This document shows positions 24,853-33,699 of a DNA stretch of 64,000 nucleotides, piece after piece (position 1 is the first letter of the stretch; each line of letters starts with the position of its first letter). The position numbers were made by a program, and so were the translations under genes. Source of the DNA: Microbispora rosea (GTDB lineage Bacteria; Actinomycetota; Actinomycetes; Streptosporangiales; Streptosporangiaceae); contig NZ_FTNI01000025.1 in NCBI RefSeq assembly GCF_900156315.1, forward strand, positions 1 through 64,000, in the 5' to 3' direction. A model generated the notes under the pieces. The model was not told the DNA's origin. It worked only from the letters and a program-made list of their open reading frames with translations, and ran no database searches.

Positions 24853-25444
24853 CCAGCAGCCTCCGTCCTTCGAAAGCGCGGCCCAAAGTGACCTCGTCGG
24901 CGTACTCGAGATCACCGCCCACAGGCAGACCGCTGGCCAGTCGGGTCACTTTCAATCCCAGGGGCTTGACGAGCCTGGCCAGGTAGGTGGCCGTCGCCTC
25001 GCCCTCGAGGTTCGGGTCGGTCGCGAGGATCAACTCGGTCACCTGGCCGTCGGCCAGCCGGGTCATCAACTCGCGGATCTTCAGGTCGTCCGGGCCGACG
25101 CCGTCGATCGGGCTGATCGCCCCGCCGAGCACGTGGTAGCGACCGCGGAACTCGCGGGTCCGCTCGATCGCCACCACGTCCTTCGACTCCTCGACCACGC
25201 AGATGACGTGCGGATCACGCCGCTGGTCCCGGCAGATCCGGCACTGGTCCTCTTCGGCCACGTTTCCGCACACGCGGCAGAAGCGCACCTTCTCCTTCAC
25301 TTCGAGCAGCGCGTGCGCGAGCCGCTTGACGTCGGCCGGGTCGGCCGCGAGGAGGTGGAACGCGATCCGCTGCGCGCTCTTGGGACCGACGCCGGGCAGC
25401 AGCCCGAGCTCGTCGATCAGGTTCTGGACGACCCCTTCGTACAT
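24845..25444 (-). CDS. recR: Recombination mediator protein RecR
   Basis: 199 aa. With RecF and RecO it loads RecA on gapped DNA. The N-terminal helix-hairpin-helix '[18 protein letters not shown]', the zinc finger C56, C59, C68, C71, and the Toprim domain '[14 protein letters not shown] ... [13 protein letters not shown]' are all intact. It starts 3 bases after the ybaB stop. Confidence 0.97.
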   Translation of the reverse strand: MYEGVVQNLIDELGLLPGVGPKSAQRIAFHLLAADPADVKRLAHALLEVKEKVRFCRVCGNVAEEDQCRICRDQRRDPHVICVVEESKDVVAIERTREFRGRYHVLGGAISPIDGVGPDDLKIRELMTRLADGQVTELILATDPNLEGEATATYLARLVKPLGLKVTRLASGLPVGGDLEYADEVTLGRAFEGRRLLDV

Positions 25445-25447
25445 GCT

Positions 25448-25798
25448 CTAGAACCCCGGCAGCTGGCCGCCGAGGCCGCCCCCGAGTCCTTGCGCGAGCG
25501 GGCCCAGCTTCTCCTGCTGCAGCTCCCCCGCGGCGCGTACGGCGTCCCGCACGGCGGCGAGCACGAGGTCCGCGATCGTCTGCGCGGTCTCCTCCGGGTC
25601 GCTCGCGTCGATGGCCAGCGGGCTGATCTCGAGATCGAGCAGTTCGCCGCTGCCGTTGACGGTGGCGACGACCAGGCCGCCTCCGGCACTGCCCTCGACC
25701 TCGGCGTCGCTGAGCTCCTGCTGCGCGGTGACGAGCTGCTGCTGCATCAGCTGAGCCTGCTCCAGCAACTGCTGGAGGTTGACATCCCCTGGATTCAC
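25448..25798 (-). CDS. YbaB/EbfC nucleoid-associated protein
   Basis: 116 aa. N-terminal helix rich in Gln/Leu ([22 protein letters not shown]) followed by the conserved '[21 protein letters not shown]', as in EbfC. It binds DNA as a dimer with tweezer-like helices. Start GTG 25798. It stands in the classic order dnaX-ybaB-recR; 177 bases separate it from dnaX, in which I see nothing specific beyond room for a promoter. Confidence 0.95.
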   Translation of the reverse strand: MNPGDVNLQQLLEQAQLMQQQLVTAQQELSDAEVEGSAGGGLVVATVNGSGELLDLEISPLAIDASDPEETAQTIADLVLAAVRDAVRAAGELQQEKLGPLAQGLGGGLGGQLPGF

Positions 25799-25975
25799 GA
25801 TGGTTGCGCTCCTCAGCGTCCAGCGACATGTTCGTCGCGACCGAGCCTACGGCGTCCGCCCCGGTTTCCGCACCGGCGTGCGTACGTGTTCCGCGCCGGG
25901 TCGTGGGCGGACGGACACCGGTTACCCCACCAGTCTCCGTCCATGCGGCGACCGTCCCTCGGGCGGGGAAGGCAC

Positions 25976-28180
25976 TCAGGAGTGGTCGATCTCCTCGATG
26001 ACGCGGCCGCCCAGCTCACGCTGGATCAGGGCCATGCCGGACAGCTCGCTGACGTCCGCGTCGTCGTCGTTGAGCGGGTCCACGTCGTCGTCCGGACGGG
26101 AGGCCCCGCCCTTGCGGCCGGGCACCGTCTCCGGCCAGGCCTGCCGGGGACCGGTCTGGGCGGCGGCCCGCGCCGCCGACCGTGCCGCCGAGCGCGCCGC
26201 GGCCAGGCCGGGGCTCGGCGTGGGCCGCGAGGCCGGGGACGGTGACGGTGACGGGGCGTCGTAGTCGTCGGACGGCGCGTCCGGCCACGACTCGTCGGTC
26301 GCGGGGGGCGCGGCGGGTGTGGTGGGTGCCGCGGCCTTCCGCTCCGACGCCGGGGCGGCCTCGGGAGCGGCCGGCGCCGGCGCGGGCGCGGGCGCGGAGG
26401 GCGCGGCCGCGGCCGCGGCCGCGGCCGGCGGAGCCGCCGGCGCAGGAGGTGGCGTGGAAGGCGGCACGGAAGGCGGCGCGGGCGTCTGCGGGCCGGACGG
26501 CCCGCGCGTGGCGGGGCCGGCCGGGCCGGGGCCCGAACCGCCGACGACGACATCGACGCGCCAGGTGCCGCCGAGCACGTCGCCGAGCGCGGCGGCCACC
26601 ACCTCGTCGCGCTTGCCCTTGAGGAAGCCCTGCACGTCGCCCGGCTTCTCGAAGCCGACGGTCACGACGTTGCCCTCGACGCCGAGCAGCCTGCCCTGGG
26701 CGTTGAGGATCATCCAGGCCACCCGCTGGCGGTTCTTGATCGCTTCGAGCACCTGGGGCCAGGCCTGCTGCACCGGCCCACCGCCCGCGGCCGGCGCCTG
26801 TGCCTGCTGTGCCTGTGCCTGCGGCGGAGGCGGCGCCGTCCCGGCGCCGGGCCGTACCGGAGTCGGCCAGTCGTCCGCGGCCGGGGCAGTCGGGGCAGCG
26901 GGGGCGGCGGCAGGCGCCTGAACCTGCGGCGCCGGTGCCGGTGCCGGTGCCGCGGGAGCCTGTGAAGCTGCGGGAACCTGTGGAGCTGGGGGAGCCTGCG
27001 GCGCGGCGGCGTAGGTCCCGGCCGCGGCGCCGCGCTCCAGCCGTTCGAGCCGGGTCAGCAGCGCGGCCTCGCCCTGGTCGGCCCCGGGCAGCAGCACGCG
27101 GGCGCACATCAGCTCCAGCAGCAGGCGGGGGGAGGTCGCGCCGCGCATCTCGGTCAGCCCGGCGTTGAACACCTCGGCCGCCCGGGTCAGCTCGGCGGGG
27201 CCCATCGACGCCGCCTGCGCCTGCAGCCGCTCCAGTTCGTCGGCAGGCCGGTCGAGCAGGCCGCTGCCCGCGGCCTCGGGGACGTTGGAGAGGATCACCA
27301 GGTCGCGGAAGCGTTCGAGCAGGTCCGTGGCGAAGCGGCGCGGGTCGTGACCGCCCTCGATCACCCGGTGCACGGCCTGGAACACGGCCGCGCCGTCCCG
27401 CTTGGCGAACGCGTCGACCACCTCGTCCAGCAGGTCGCCGTCGGTGTAGCCGAGCAGGGACACCGCCCGCTGGTAGGTGATGCCGGACTCGTCGGCGCCC
27501 GCGAGGAGCTGGTCGAGGATCGACAGGGTGTCCCGGGCCGATCCCGCACCCGCCCGTACGACCAGCGGTAACGCCGCCGGCTCGTACGGCACGGACTCGG
27601 AGTCGAGGATCTCCTCCATGAGCCGGCGCAGGGTCGCGGGCGGCATCAGCCGGAAGGGGTAGTGGTGGGTGCGGGACTTGATCGTCCCGATGACCTTCTC
27701 CGGCTCGGTGGTGGCGAAGATGAACTTGAGGTGCGGCGGCGGCTCCTCCACCAGCTTCAGCAGCGCGTTGAAGCCCTCACGGGTGACCATGTGGGCCTCG
27801 TCGATGATGTAGATCTTGTAGCGCGCCGAGACGGGGGCGAAGAAGGCCCGCTCACGCAGGTCGCGGGCGTCGTCCACGCCGCCGTGCGACGCCGCGTCGA
27901 TCTCGATGACGTCGAGGTGGCCGGGCCCGGTGGGGGCCAACGCGACGCAGGACTCGCACTCCCCGCAGGGGTCGGGCGTCGGGCCCTTCTCGCAGTTCAG
28001 CGACCGGGCGAGAATGCGGGCGCTGGAGGTCTTGCCGCAGCCGCGCGGGCCGCTGAAGAGATAGGCGTGGTTGATGCGGCCGCTGCGCAACGCCTGGCGC
28101 AGCGGGTCGGTGACGTGCTCCTGCCCCTTGACCTCGGCGAACGTCCCGGGCCTGTACTTGCGGTACAGCGCAAGACTCAT
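25976..28180 (-). CDS. dnaX: DNA polymerase III subunits gamma and tau
   Basis: 734 aa clamp-loader ATPase. Walker A 'GPRGCGKTSSA' (K50), zinc-binding cysteines 63, 72, 75 and 78, Walker B 'IIDEAHM' and the arginine-finger region are conserved in the first 370 residues. The rest is an unusually long Ala/Pro/Gln-rich linker (about 385-690, including a run of eight Ala) before a short acidic end 'DDDVDPLNDDDADV'. I found no A-rich slippery heptamer, so frameshifting to make gamma is not supported. The SRP RNA gene lies directly upstream. Confidence 0.97.
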   Translation of the reverse strand: MSLALYRKYRPGTFAEVKGQEHVTDPLRQALRSGRINHAYLFSGPRGCGKTSSARILARSLNCEKGPTPDPCGECESCVALAPTGPGHLDVIEIDAASHGGVDDARDLRERAFFAPVSARYKIYIIDEAHMVTREGFNALLKLVEEPPPHLKFIFATTEPEKVIGTIKSRTHHYPFRLMPPATLRRLMEEILDSESVPYEPAALPLVVRAGAGSARDTLSILDQLLAGADESGITYQRAVSLLGYTDGDLLDEVVDAFAKRDGAAVFQAVHRVIEGGHDPRRFATDLLERFRDLVILSNVPEAAGSGLLDRPADELERLQAQAASMGPAELTRAAEVFNAGLTEMRGATSPRLLLELMCARVLLPGADQGEAALLTRLERLERGAAAGTYAAAPQAPPAPQVPAASQAPAAPAPAPAPQVQAPAAAPAAPTAPAADDWPTPVRPGAGTAPPPPQAQAQQAQAPAAGGGPVQQAWPQVLEAIKNRQRVAWMILNAQGRLLGVEGNVVTVGFEKPGDVQGFLKGKRDEVVAAALGDVLGGTWRVDVVVGGSGPGPAGPATRGPSGPQTPAPPSVPPSTPPPAPAAPPAAAAAAAAPSAPAPAPAPAAPEAAPASERKAAAPTTPAAPPATDESWPDAPSDDYDAPSPSPSPASRPTPSPGLAAARSAARSAARAAAQTGPRQAWPETVPGRKGGASRPDDDVDPLNDDDADVSELSGMALIQRELGGRVIEEIDHS

Positions 28181-28227
28181 GCCGCCTCCTCGGAGGGTCG
28201 ACCCGGCCGGAGTGCCCCGCTAACGGA

Positions 28228-28318
28228 GAGACCCCTCGCACACCCGCCAGAGCCCGCTTATCCTTGCTGCCTTCCGGCCCTGGGGAGGTTCACAGGATGA
28301 CGCCGCGCGAGGGGTCCG
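28228..28318 (-). ncRNA. ffs: Signal recognition particle RNA (4.5S, small bacterial type)
   Basis: On the minus strand the SRP domain-IV core reads CCAGGGCCGGAAGGCAGCAA, with the GGAA tetraloop and the asymmetric Ffh-binding loop. The ends close with a 9-bp stem, ACCCCTCGC (28315-28307) and GCGAGGGGT (28239-28231). The RNA is about 90 nt. It pairs with Ffh for membrane targeting of nascent proteins. The location beside dnaX and a tRNA-Ser gene is common in bacteria. Exact ends are estimates within a few bases. Confidence 0.93.
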
Positions 28319-28405
28319 CTGCACAGTCTAGCCACTCGACGGGTGTGCGCGGGCCGTCGAGACAACAGTCGAAACCACGCCGGAAAGTGGGCTAAGCTGT
28401 CCGAC

Positions 28406-28491
28406 GGAGGATTCGCCTAGTTGGCCTAGGGCGCACGCTTGGAAAGCGTGTTGGGGGCAACCCCTCAGGAGTTCGAATCTCCTATCCTCCG
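28406..28491 (+). tRNA. tRNA-Ser (anticodon GGA)
   Basis: 86 nt with a class II long variable arm. Acceptor arms GGAGGAT (28406-28412) and ATCCTCC (28484-28490) pair fully, and the discriminator is G. Anticodon GGA is at 28441-28443 in the stem CACGC/GCGTG, and the T loop is GTTCGAATC. No CCA is encoded. It reads UCC and UCU. A possible -10 TAAGCT (28393-28398) lies just upstream. Confidence 0.97.
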
Positions 28492-28512
28492 CGCTTGGTT
28501 GAGCAGCAAAAA

Positions 28513-28549
28513 CGCGAAAGGCCCGGTCCATCCAACCGGGCCTTTCGCG
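28513..28549. terminator. Intrinsic hairpin after tRNA-Ser
   Basis: Perfect 15-bp stem CGCGAAAGGCCCGGT / ACCGGGCCTTTCGCG with a 7-base loop. It lies 21 bases past the tRNA and 9 bases before the convergent SDR stop codon, so it probably ends transcription from both sides. Confidence 0.9.
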
Positions 28550-28558
28550 TATTCGGAT

Positions 28559-29284
28559 TCACCAGGGCACGTGCCCGGCGTCGTCGAAGAACGCGCCGGT
28601 CGGGCCGTCGTCGGGCAGGGTCGCCAGCCGGATCGCGATCGCCGCGCCCTGCTCGGGCGTACGGACGCCGCGGAAGCCGTTGAGGTCGGTCGCGCAGAAG
28701 CCGGGGCAACCGGCGTTGATCAGGATGTTCGTGCCGCTCAGCTCCTTGGCGTACTGCACGGTGACGGCGTTGAGAAACGTCTTAGACGGCGCGTACGCGG
28801 CGGAGATCGGGCCCGTCTCGGCGCCGGGAGTGGTCTGCCGGGTGAGAGAGCCGACGGTGCTGGACATGTTCACGATCCGCGGCGACGCCGAGCGGCGCAG
28901 CAGCGGCAGCATCGCGTTGGTGACGCGGATGACGCCGATCACGTTGGTCTCCACGGCCGCCCGCATCGTGGCGGGGTCCACCGTGGTCGGCGTCTGGGGC
29001 ATGCCCCCGGTAATCCCCGCGTTGTTGACGAGCACGTCGAGACGTCCCGCGCGCTCCTCGATCAGCCTGGCGGCGGCGGCCACGCTCGCGTCGTCGGTCA
29101 CGTCGAGCGGCACGCCGAACGCGTCGACACCGGCCGCGCGCAGCTTCTCCACCGCGGACTCCCGGGGCTCGTCACCCCGGGCGCCGACGCCGACACTCCA
29201 GCCGAGGGCGCCGAGGCCGACCGCGATCTCGTATCCGATCCCCTTGTTCGCGCCGGTGACCAGCGCGATCGTCTGTTCGCTCAT
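28559..29284 (-). CDS. Short-chain dehydrogenase/reductase (SDR)
   Basis: 241 aa classical SDR: 'LVTGANKGIGYEIA' binds NAD(P)H, 'LVNNAGI' stabilises the fold, and Ser plus 'YAPSK' supply the catalytic Tyr/Lys. It resembles carbonyl-reductase-like SDRs of actinomycetes. The substrate is unknown. Start ATG 29284; an in-frame ATG at 29293 is possible. It is divergent from a LysR regulator across a palindrome and is its likely target. Confidence 0.93.
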   Translation of the reverse strand: MSEQTIALVTGANKGIGYEIAVGLGALGWSVGVGARGDEPRESAVEKLRAAGVDAFGVPLDVTDDASVAAAARLIEERAGRLDVLVNNAGITGGMPQTPTTVDPATMRAAVETNVIGVIRVTNAMLPLLRRSASPRIVNMSSTVGSLTRQTTPGAETGPISAAYAPSKTFLNAVTVQYAKELSGTNILINAGCPGFCATDLNGFRGVRTPEQGAAIAIRLATLPDDGPTGAFFDDAGHVPW

Positions 29285-29338
29285 GGATCTCATCCTGTCC
29301 GCGCCCACCGCGAAACCTCCAACACCGTTTGGGTGGGC

Positions 29339-29361
29339 ATCGATACCTCCCCGATATCGAT
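29339..29361. promoter_or_regulatory. Inverted repeat between SDR and LysR genes
   Basis: Perfect arms ATCGATA (29339-29345) and TATCGAT (29355-29361) around nine bases. LysR-type regulators bind imperfect palindromes with a T-N11-A core between divergent genes; this matches in size and place. It ends 17 bases before the -10-like TACCGT of the LysR gene. Confidence 0.68.
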
Positions 29362-29389
29362 CGCCCGCTTCCGGCGATACCGTGGCGGC

Positions 29390-30238
29390 ATGGAGACGCG
29401 TGAGCTGCGGTACTTCGTCACCGTCGCCGAAGAGCTGCACTTCGGGCGGGCCGCGCAGCGGCTCGGGATCGCGCAGCCGCCGCTGTCGCGGGCGATCGGG
29501 CAGCTCGAACGGCGGCTCGGGGTGACGCTGCTGGAGCGCACGAGCCGCTCCGTCGCGCTGACCGCGGCCGGGTCGGTGCTGCTGCGCGAGGGCCGGGCCG
29601 CCCTCGACGCGGTCGAGGCCGCCGAGCGCCGCACCCGCCGTACCGCGCTCGCCGCGACGGGCAGCCCCGGCCTGGTCCTCGTCACGAAGGCCGGAGCGGC
29701 CGGCGAACTGCTGCCGAAGCTGCTCGACGCGTACGCCGCCGAGCCGGGCGCGGTCGCCGTCGACGTGCTCCTGTGCGGCATCGGCGAGCAGGAGCGGCTG
29801 CTGCGCGACGGGCGGGCCGACGTGGCGCTGCTGCACCGGCCTTTCGACTCGGCGTCCGGGTTCGACACCGAGGAGCTGCGCACGGAAGGTCAGATCGTGG
29901 TCCTGCCCGCCCGGCATTCCCTGGCCTCCCGGGCGCACGTGCTGATGGCCGACATCACCGCCCTGCCCGGACTGCCGATGCCGCGCTGGCCGAACCTCGA
30001 CGGCACCTATCCGGACGGTCCAGGCCCGCAGGTCCGCGATCATACGCAGCTTCTTCAGACGATCGCGCTCGGCCGGGCCGCGGCTGTGCTGCCGGAGTCG
30101 ACCCGGGCCTATCTGCCCTCCGGCCTCGCCGCGGTGCCGGTGCTGGACGCCCCGGAGGTGACGACGTTGATCGCGTGGCCGCCGCACAGCCGCTCGCAGG
30201 CCGTCGCCGGCCTGGTCCGGGCCGCCACCCGTCTCTAG
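29390..30238 (+). CDS. LysR-family transcriptional regulator
   Basis: 282 aa. The N-terminal HTH 'RELRYFVTVAEELHFGRAAQRLGIAQPPLSRAIGQLERRLG' is a textbook LysR domain, followed by an effector-binding domain of periplasmic-binding-protein fold. ATG 29390 lies 6 bases after a TACCGT hexamer without Shine-Dalgarno, so the mRNA may be leaderless. Divergent from the SDR gene; the MBL-fold gene follows 10 bases later and might be co-transcribed. Confidence 0.93.
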   Translation: METRELRYFVTVAEELHFGRAAQRLGIAQPPLSRAIGQLERRLGVTLLERTSRSVALTAAGSVLLREGRAALDAVEAAERRTRRTALAATGSPGLVLVTKAGAAGELLPKLLDAYAAEPGAVAVDVLLCGIGEQERLLRDGRADVALLHRPFDSASGFDTEELRTEGQIVVLPARHSLASRAHVLMADITALPGLPMPRWPNLDGTYPDGPGPQVRDHTQLLQTIALGRAAAVLPESTRAYLPSGLAAVPVLDAPEVTTLIAWPPHSRSQAVAGLVRAATRL

Positions 30239-30248
30239 GTTGGGGCGC

Positions 30249-31106
30249 ATGGAACAAATCTGCTTCCCGGCGATTCCGAGTGCGGGGAACCTCGACGTCC
30301 GGTGGATCCACGGCTCTGAGTCGGCCAAGCACAACACCGACCCCGACATCCAGGTGCACCGGTATGACGAGCACACATACGTCCTGCGGCAGAACAAGGC
30401 GATCAACTACGAGGCGCCCTTCATGTTCCTGATGTTCGGGAACGCCCGGGCCCTCCTGCTCGACACCGGCGCGACCGCCTCACCCGCGTACTTCCCGCTG
30501 CGCCGGACGGTGGACGAGATCGTGGACCGCTGGCTGGCCGATCACCCCCGCGAGGGCTACGGGCTGCTCGTCGCCCACACGCACGGCCACGGCGACCACA
30601 TCGCGGGCGACGGCCAGTTCCGCGACCGCCCGGACACGGTGATCGTGGACCCCGCGGCGGAGCGCGTACGCGAGTTCTTCGGGCTCGGCGACGATCTCGA
30701 CGTGCCCGGGACCGTCGACCTGGGAGGCCGCGTTCTGGACGCGGTGGCGAGCCCCGGGCACCACGGCTCGGCGGTGACCTTCTACGATCGGGCCACCGGC
30801 CTGCTCCTGACCGGTGACACCGTCTACCCCGGGCGGCTGTACGTCGCCGACTGGCCGGCGTTCGAGCAGACCATCGACCGCCTGGTGAAGTTCGCCGAGT
30901 CCCGTCCCGTCACCCACGTTCTCGGCTGCCACATCGAGATGACCGGCGTGCCGGGCGAGGACTACCCGATCCGCACCACGTATCAGCCGGACGAGCCGCC
31001 GCTCCAGATGACGGTGGAGCAGCTGCGGCGGATCCGCGACGCGGTGGCGGAGATCGGCGGCCGGCCCGGCGTCCACGTCCATCCCGACTTCATCGTCTAC
31101 GCCTAG
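30249..31106 (+). CDS. Metallo-beta-lactamase-fold hydrolase
   Basis: 285 aa. The binuclear metal motif is 'THGHGDH' (HxHxDH), with further ligands in 'SPGHHGSAV' (His), 'TGDTVYPG' (Asp) and 'LGCHIEM' (His). The family contains hydrolases of thioesters, lactones and beta-lactams; the substrate is not inferable. ATG 30249 lies 7 bases after TAGGTT (30236-30241), so it may have its own leaderless transcript besides read-through from lysR. Confidence 0.88.
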   Translation: MEQICFPAIPSAGNLDVRWIHGSESAKHNTDPDIQVHRYDEHTYVLRQNKAINYEAPFMFLMFGNARALLLDTGATASPAYFPLRRTVDEIVDRWLADHPREGYGLLVAHTHGHGDHIAGDGQFRDRPDTVIVDPAAERVREFFGLGDDLDVPGTVDLGGRVLDAVASPGHHGSAVTFYDRATGLLLTGDTVYPGRLYVADWPAFEQTIDRLVKFAESRPVTHVLGCHIEMTGVPGEDYPIRTTYQPDEPPLQMTVEQLRRIRDAVAEIGGRPGVHVHPDFIVYA

Positions 31107-31114
31107 CGATCCGG

Positions 31115-32653
31115 TCAGATCCAGCCGCGCAGCAGCATGCGGCTCAGCCAGACGTCGTACGGCACGGGCACGGCGGTGAGCACGGGCGACAGCCACCAGA
31201 AGTTGACCAGTGCGAGCAGCGTGAACGCGCCCACCACCGCCGCCCCCGTGGAGCGCCGCACGGCCGGCGCGCCCGGCGGCCCGAGGACGAGCCCGCACGC
31301 CAGCACGAGCCCGAGGACCATGAACGGCACCGCCGGGAGCGCGTAGAACAGGTACATCGTGCGGTCGTCGGCCAGGGCGAAGTAGAACCACGGCAGCCAT
31401 CCCGCGCCGTAGGCGAGCAGGACGGCGCCCGCCCGCCAGTCGCGGGTCCGCAGATAGCGGACCACCATCGCGATCAGCGCGAGCAGCCCGCCGTACCAGA
31501 TCACCGGGGTGCCGGTCCCGAGGATCTCCTGCGAGCAGGAGGCGGCGCCGCACGTGCCGTCGGGCGACCGGTAGAAGAACGCGACCGGCCGCAGCAGCAG
31601 CGGCCAGGTCCACGGGTCCGACTGGTAGTCGTGGTGCGAGCTCAGCCCCTGGTGGAAGCCGAACACCTGGCTCTGGTAGCGCACCAGCGAGCGAAGCGAG
31701 TCGAAGACGAAGTAGGCCCAGCCGTTCGCGGTCGCGCGGTCCCAGTTGCGGCCCCATCCCCCGGCCGAGGCGAACCATCCGGCGAACGACGCGACGTACA
31801 CGACGGCCGGCACGGCGCCGAGCCAGGCGAGGCCGAGCGGCCAGTCGAGGCGGGCCGCCTGCCGGCAGGGCCGGGGCAGGCCGACGGCACGCCTGGCCCC
31901 GCAGTCCCAGACGAACGTCATGATCCCGAACGCCACGACGAACAGCAGGCCGGTCCACTTGGTCGCCGTCGCCGCGCCCAGGCACACGCCGGCCGCCAGC
32001 CGCCATGGCCGTGCGCCGAGCCGTGGAGCCGGCCCGTGCAGGGGGGAGGTGCGATACCACTCCGTCAGGCGGGCGCGGGCCGCGTCGCGGTCGGCGACCA
32101 GGCAGGCGAAGCCCGCGAGCACCCAGAACATGAGGAAGACGTCGAGCAGCGCGGAGCGCGACAGCACCAGATGCAGGCCGTCGAGCGCCAGCAGCAGACC
32201 GGCGAGGCAGCCGAGAAGCGTCGAGCGGGTCATCCGGCGGGCGGTCCGCGCCAGGACCAGCACGCTGAGCGTGCCCGCGAGCGCGGCGACGCAGCGCCAG
32301 CCGAAGGGCGTGACGCCGAAAAGCCACTCTCCCGCGCCGATGAGCCATTTGCCGAGCGGGGGGTGGGCGACGTACGCGGCGCACTCCTCGACCGTCCCGC
32401 ACGCCCTGAACACGTCCGTGCCACCGCGGGCGAACACCTGGTCGGCGCCGTCGGCGAACTGCCGCTCGACCCCGAACCTGATCAGCGAGTAGGCGTCCTT
32501 GGCGTAATAGAGCTCGTCGAAGACGAGCGCCTGCGGGACATCGAGACGATAGAACCGGAGGAATCCCCCGAAAGCGGCCACGGCCAGCGGGCCGAGCCAC
32601 CCCCGCCCGCCCGGCATCGGCGGCACCAGCCGGGGTAGTGCGGTCAGAGGCAC
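31115..32653 (-). CDS. Dolichyl/polyprenyl-phosphate-mannose-protein mannosyltransferase (PMT)
   Basis: 512-aa GT39 membrane enzyme that transfers mannose from polyprenyl phosphate to Ser/Thr of secreted proteins (Mycobacterium Rv1002c type). The first extracytoplasmic loop has the catalytic-loop DE motif in 'FDELYYAKDAYSL', and some ten hydrophobic helices follow. The C-terminal 'LSPVLTAVPVPYDVWLSRMLL' is also typical. Actinobacteria use it to glycosylate lipoproteins. GTG 32653 with AGGAT upstream. Confidence 0.93.
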   Translation of the reverse strand: MPLTALPRLVPPMPGGRGWLGPLAVAAFGGFLRFYRLDVPQALVFDELYYAKDAYSLIRFGVERQFADGADQVFARGGTDVFRACGTVEECAAYVAHPPLGKWLIGAGEWLFGVTPFGWRCVAALAGTLSVLVLARTARRMTRSTLLGCLAGLLLALDGLHLVLSRSALLDVFLMFWVLAGFACLVADRDAARARLTEWYRTSPLHGPAPRLGARPWRLAAGVCLGAATATKWTGLLFVVAFGIMTFVWDCGARRAVGLPRPCRQAARLDWPLGLAWLGAVPAVVYVASFAGWFASAGGWGRNWDRATANGWAYFVFDSLRSLVRYQSQVFGFHQGLSSHHDYQSDPWTWPLLLRPVAFFYRSPDGTCGAASCSQEILGTGTPVIWYGGLLALIAMVVRYLRTRDWRAGAVLLAYGAGWLPWFYFALADDRTMYLFYALPAVPFMVLGLVLACGLVLGPPGAPAVRRSTGAAVVGAFTLLALVNFWWLSPVLTAVPVPYDVWLSRMLLRGWI

Positions 32654-32786
32654 GCGGTGATCCTAACCCGGCAAAACGCGAAGATCAGGGCAAGACGGAT
32701 CCGGCATGGCGACCGTCCTGCATGATCACCGCCATCCGGGGCAGTAGCCCCGCCAACCACCGGCAACTCCATTGGGAGCGTCGCAG

Positions 32787-33644
32787 ATGGATTTCGATGA
32801 CCGAGCGCAACTCGACGCCTCGCAGGTCGAGGACGTCGGCCGTGGAGGCGGGTTCCGCGGCGGGGGTCTGGCCGTCGGCGGCGGAGCCGCCGGCATCATC
32901 GCCCTCATCGTGGCCCTGATCTTCGGCGTCAACCCCGGCAACATCACCGGCGGCGACGACCCCGCCGGCCTGCAGCCGACCAGCGATCTGAGCGCGCAGT
33001 GCAAGACCGGCGCCGACGCCGACCAGTCGGAGAAGTGCCGGGTCGTGGGCGTCGTCAACAGCATCCAGAAATACTGGAGCGAGCAGATCCAGGGGTACTC
33101 CGGGGCGAAGACCACGCTGTTCTCCGGCGGGGTGCAGACCGGCTGCGGCGCCGCGGACTCCTCCGTCGGCCCCTTCTACTGCCCGACCGACAAGCACGTC
33201 TACCTGGACCTGTCGTTCTTCGACGAGCTGCAGTCGCGGTTCGGGGCCAAGGGCGGCCCGTTCGCCCAGGCGTACGTGATCGCCCACGAGTACGGTCACC
33301 ACGCGCAGGACCTGCTCGGCACGATGAACCGGGTCGGCCAGGACCAGGGCGCGGAGAGCGGCTCGGTGCGGCTCGAACTCCAGGCCGACTGCTACGCCGG
33401 CGTGTGGGCCAAGAACGCGGTGGACACCGGTTTCTACGCCGAGCCGTTCACCGACGCCGACATCCAGGAGGCGCTCGACGCCGCCGCGGCGGTCGGCGAC
33501 GACCACATCCAGGAGCAGGCCCAGGGCAGCGTCAACCCGGACGCGTTCACCCACGGCACCTCCGCCCAGCGGCAGAAGTGGTTCACGAACGGCTACTCGT
33601 CGGGCGACCCGGCGCGCTGCGACACCTTCTCCGGGGGCATCTGA
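32787..33644 (+). CDS. Neutral zinc metallopeptidase (YpfJ-like)
   Basis: 285 aa. A Gly-rich cytoplasmic N-terminus precedes one membrane helix (about 32-48) and an extracellular peptidase domain with HEYGHH (167-172), a gluzincin-type zinc site with Glu168 catalytic, plus 'LELQADCYAGVWA' supplying the third ligand. Five or six cysteines could stabilise the exported domain. ATG 32787 follows GGGAG. Substrates are unknown. A weak hairpin (32706-32735) lies between it and the divergent PMT gene. Confidence 0.92.
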   Translation: MDFDDRAQLDASQVEDVGRGGGFRGGGLAVGGGAAGIIALIVALIFGVNPGNITGGDDPAGLQPTSDLSAQCKTGADADQSEKCRVVGVVNSIQKYWSEQIQGYSGAKTTLFSGGVQTGCGAADSSVGPFYCPTDKHVYLDLSFFDELQSRFGAKGGPFAQAYVIAHEYGHHAQDLLGTMNRVGQDQGAESGSVRLELQADCYAGVWAKNAVDTGFYAEPFTDADIQEALDAAAAVGDDHIQEQAQGSVNPDAFTHGTSAQRQKWFTNGYSSGDPARCDTFSGGI

Positions 33645-33699
33645 GACCTGAAAAGGGCCTTGGGCGCGAACCTTTGCGTCGTCTCCTAAACTACATACC

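Noticed and set aside
25976-28180. Programmed frameshift in dnaX giving gamma
   Set aside because: No A6G-like slippery heptamer or following stem-loop was found in the GC-rich linker.
32706-32735. Operator between PMT and metallopeptidase genes (ATGGCG/CGCCAT)
   Set aside because: Arms of six bases around 18 bases are within chance expectation for this base composition, and neither gene is usually paired with a regulator.
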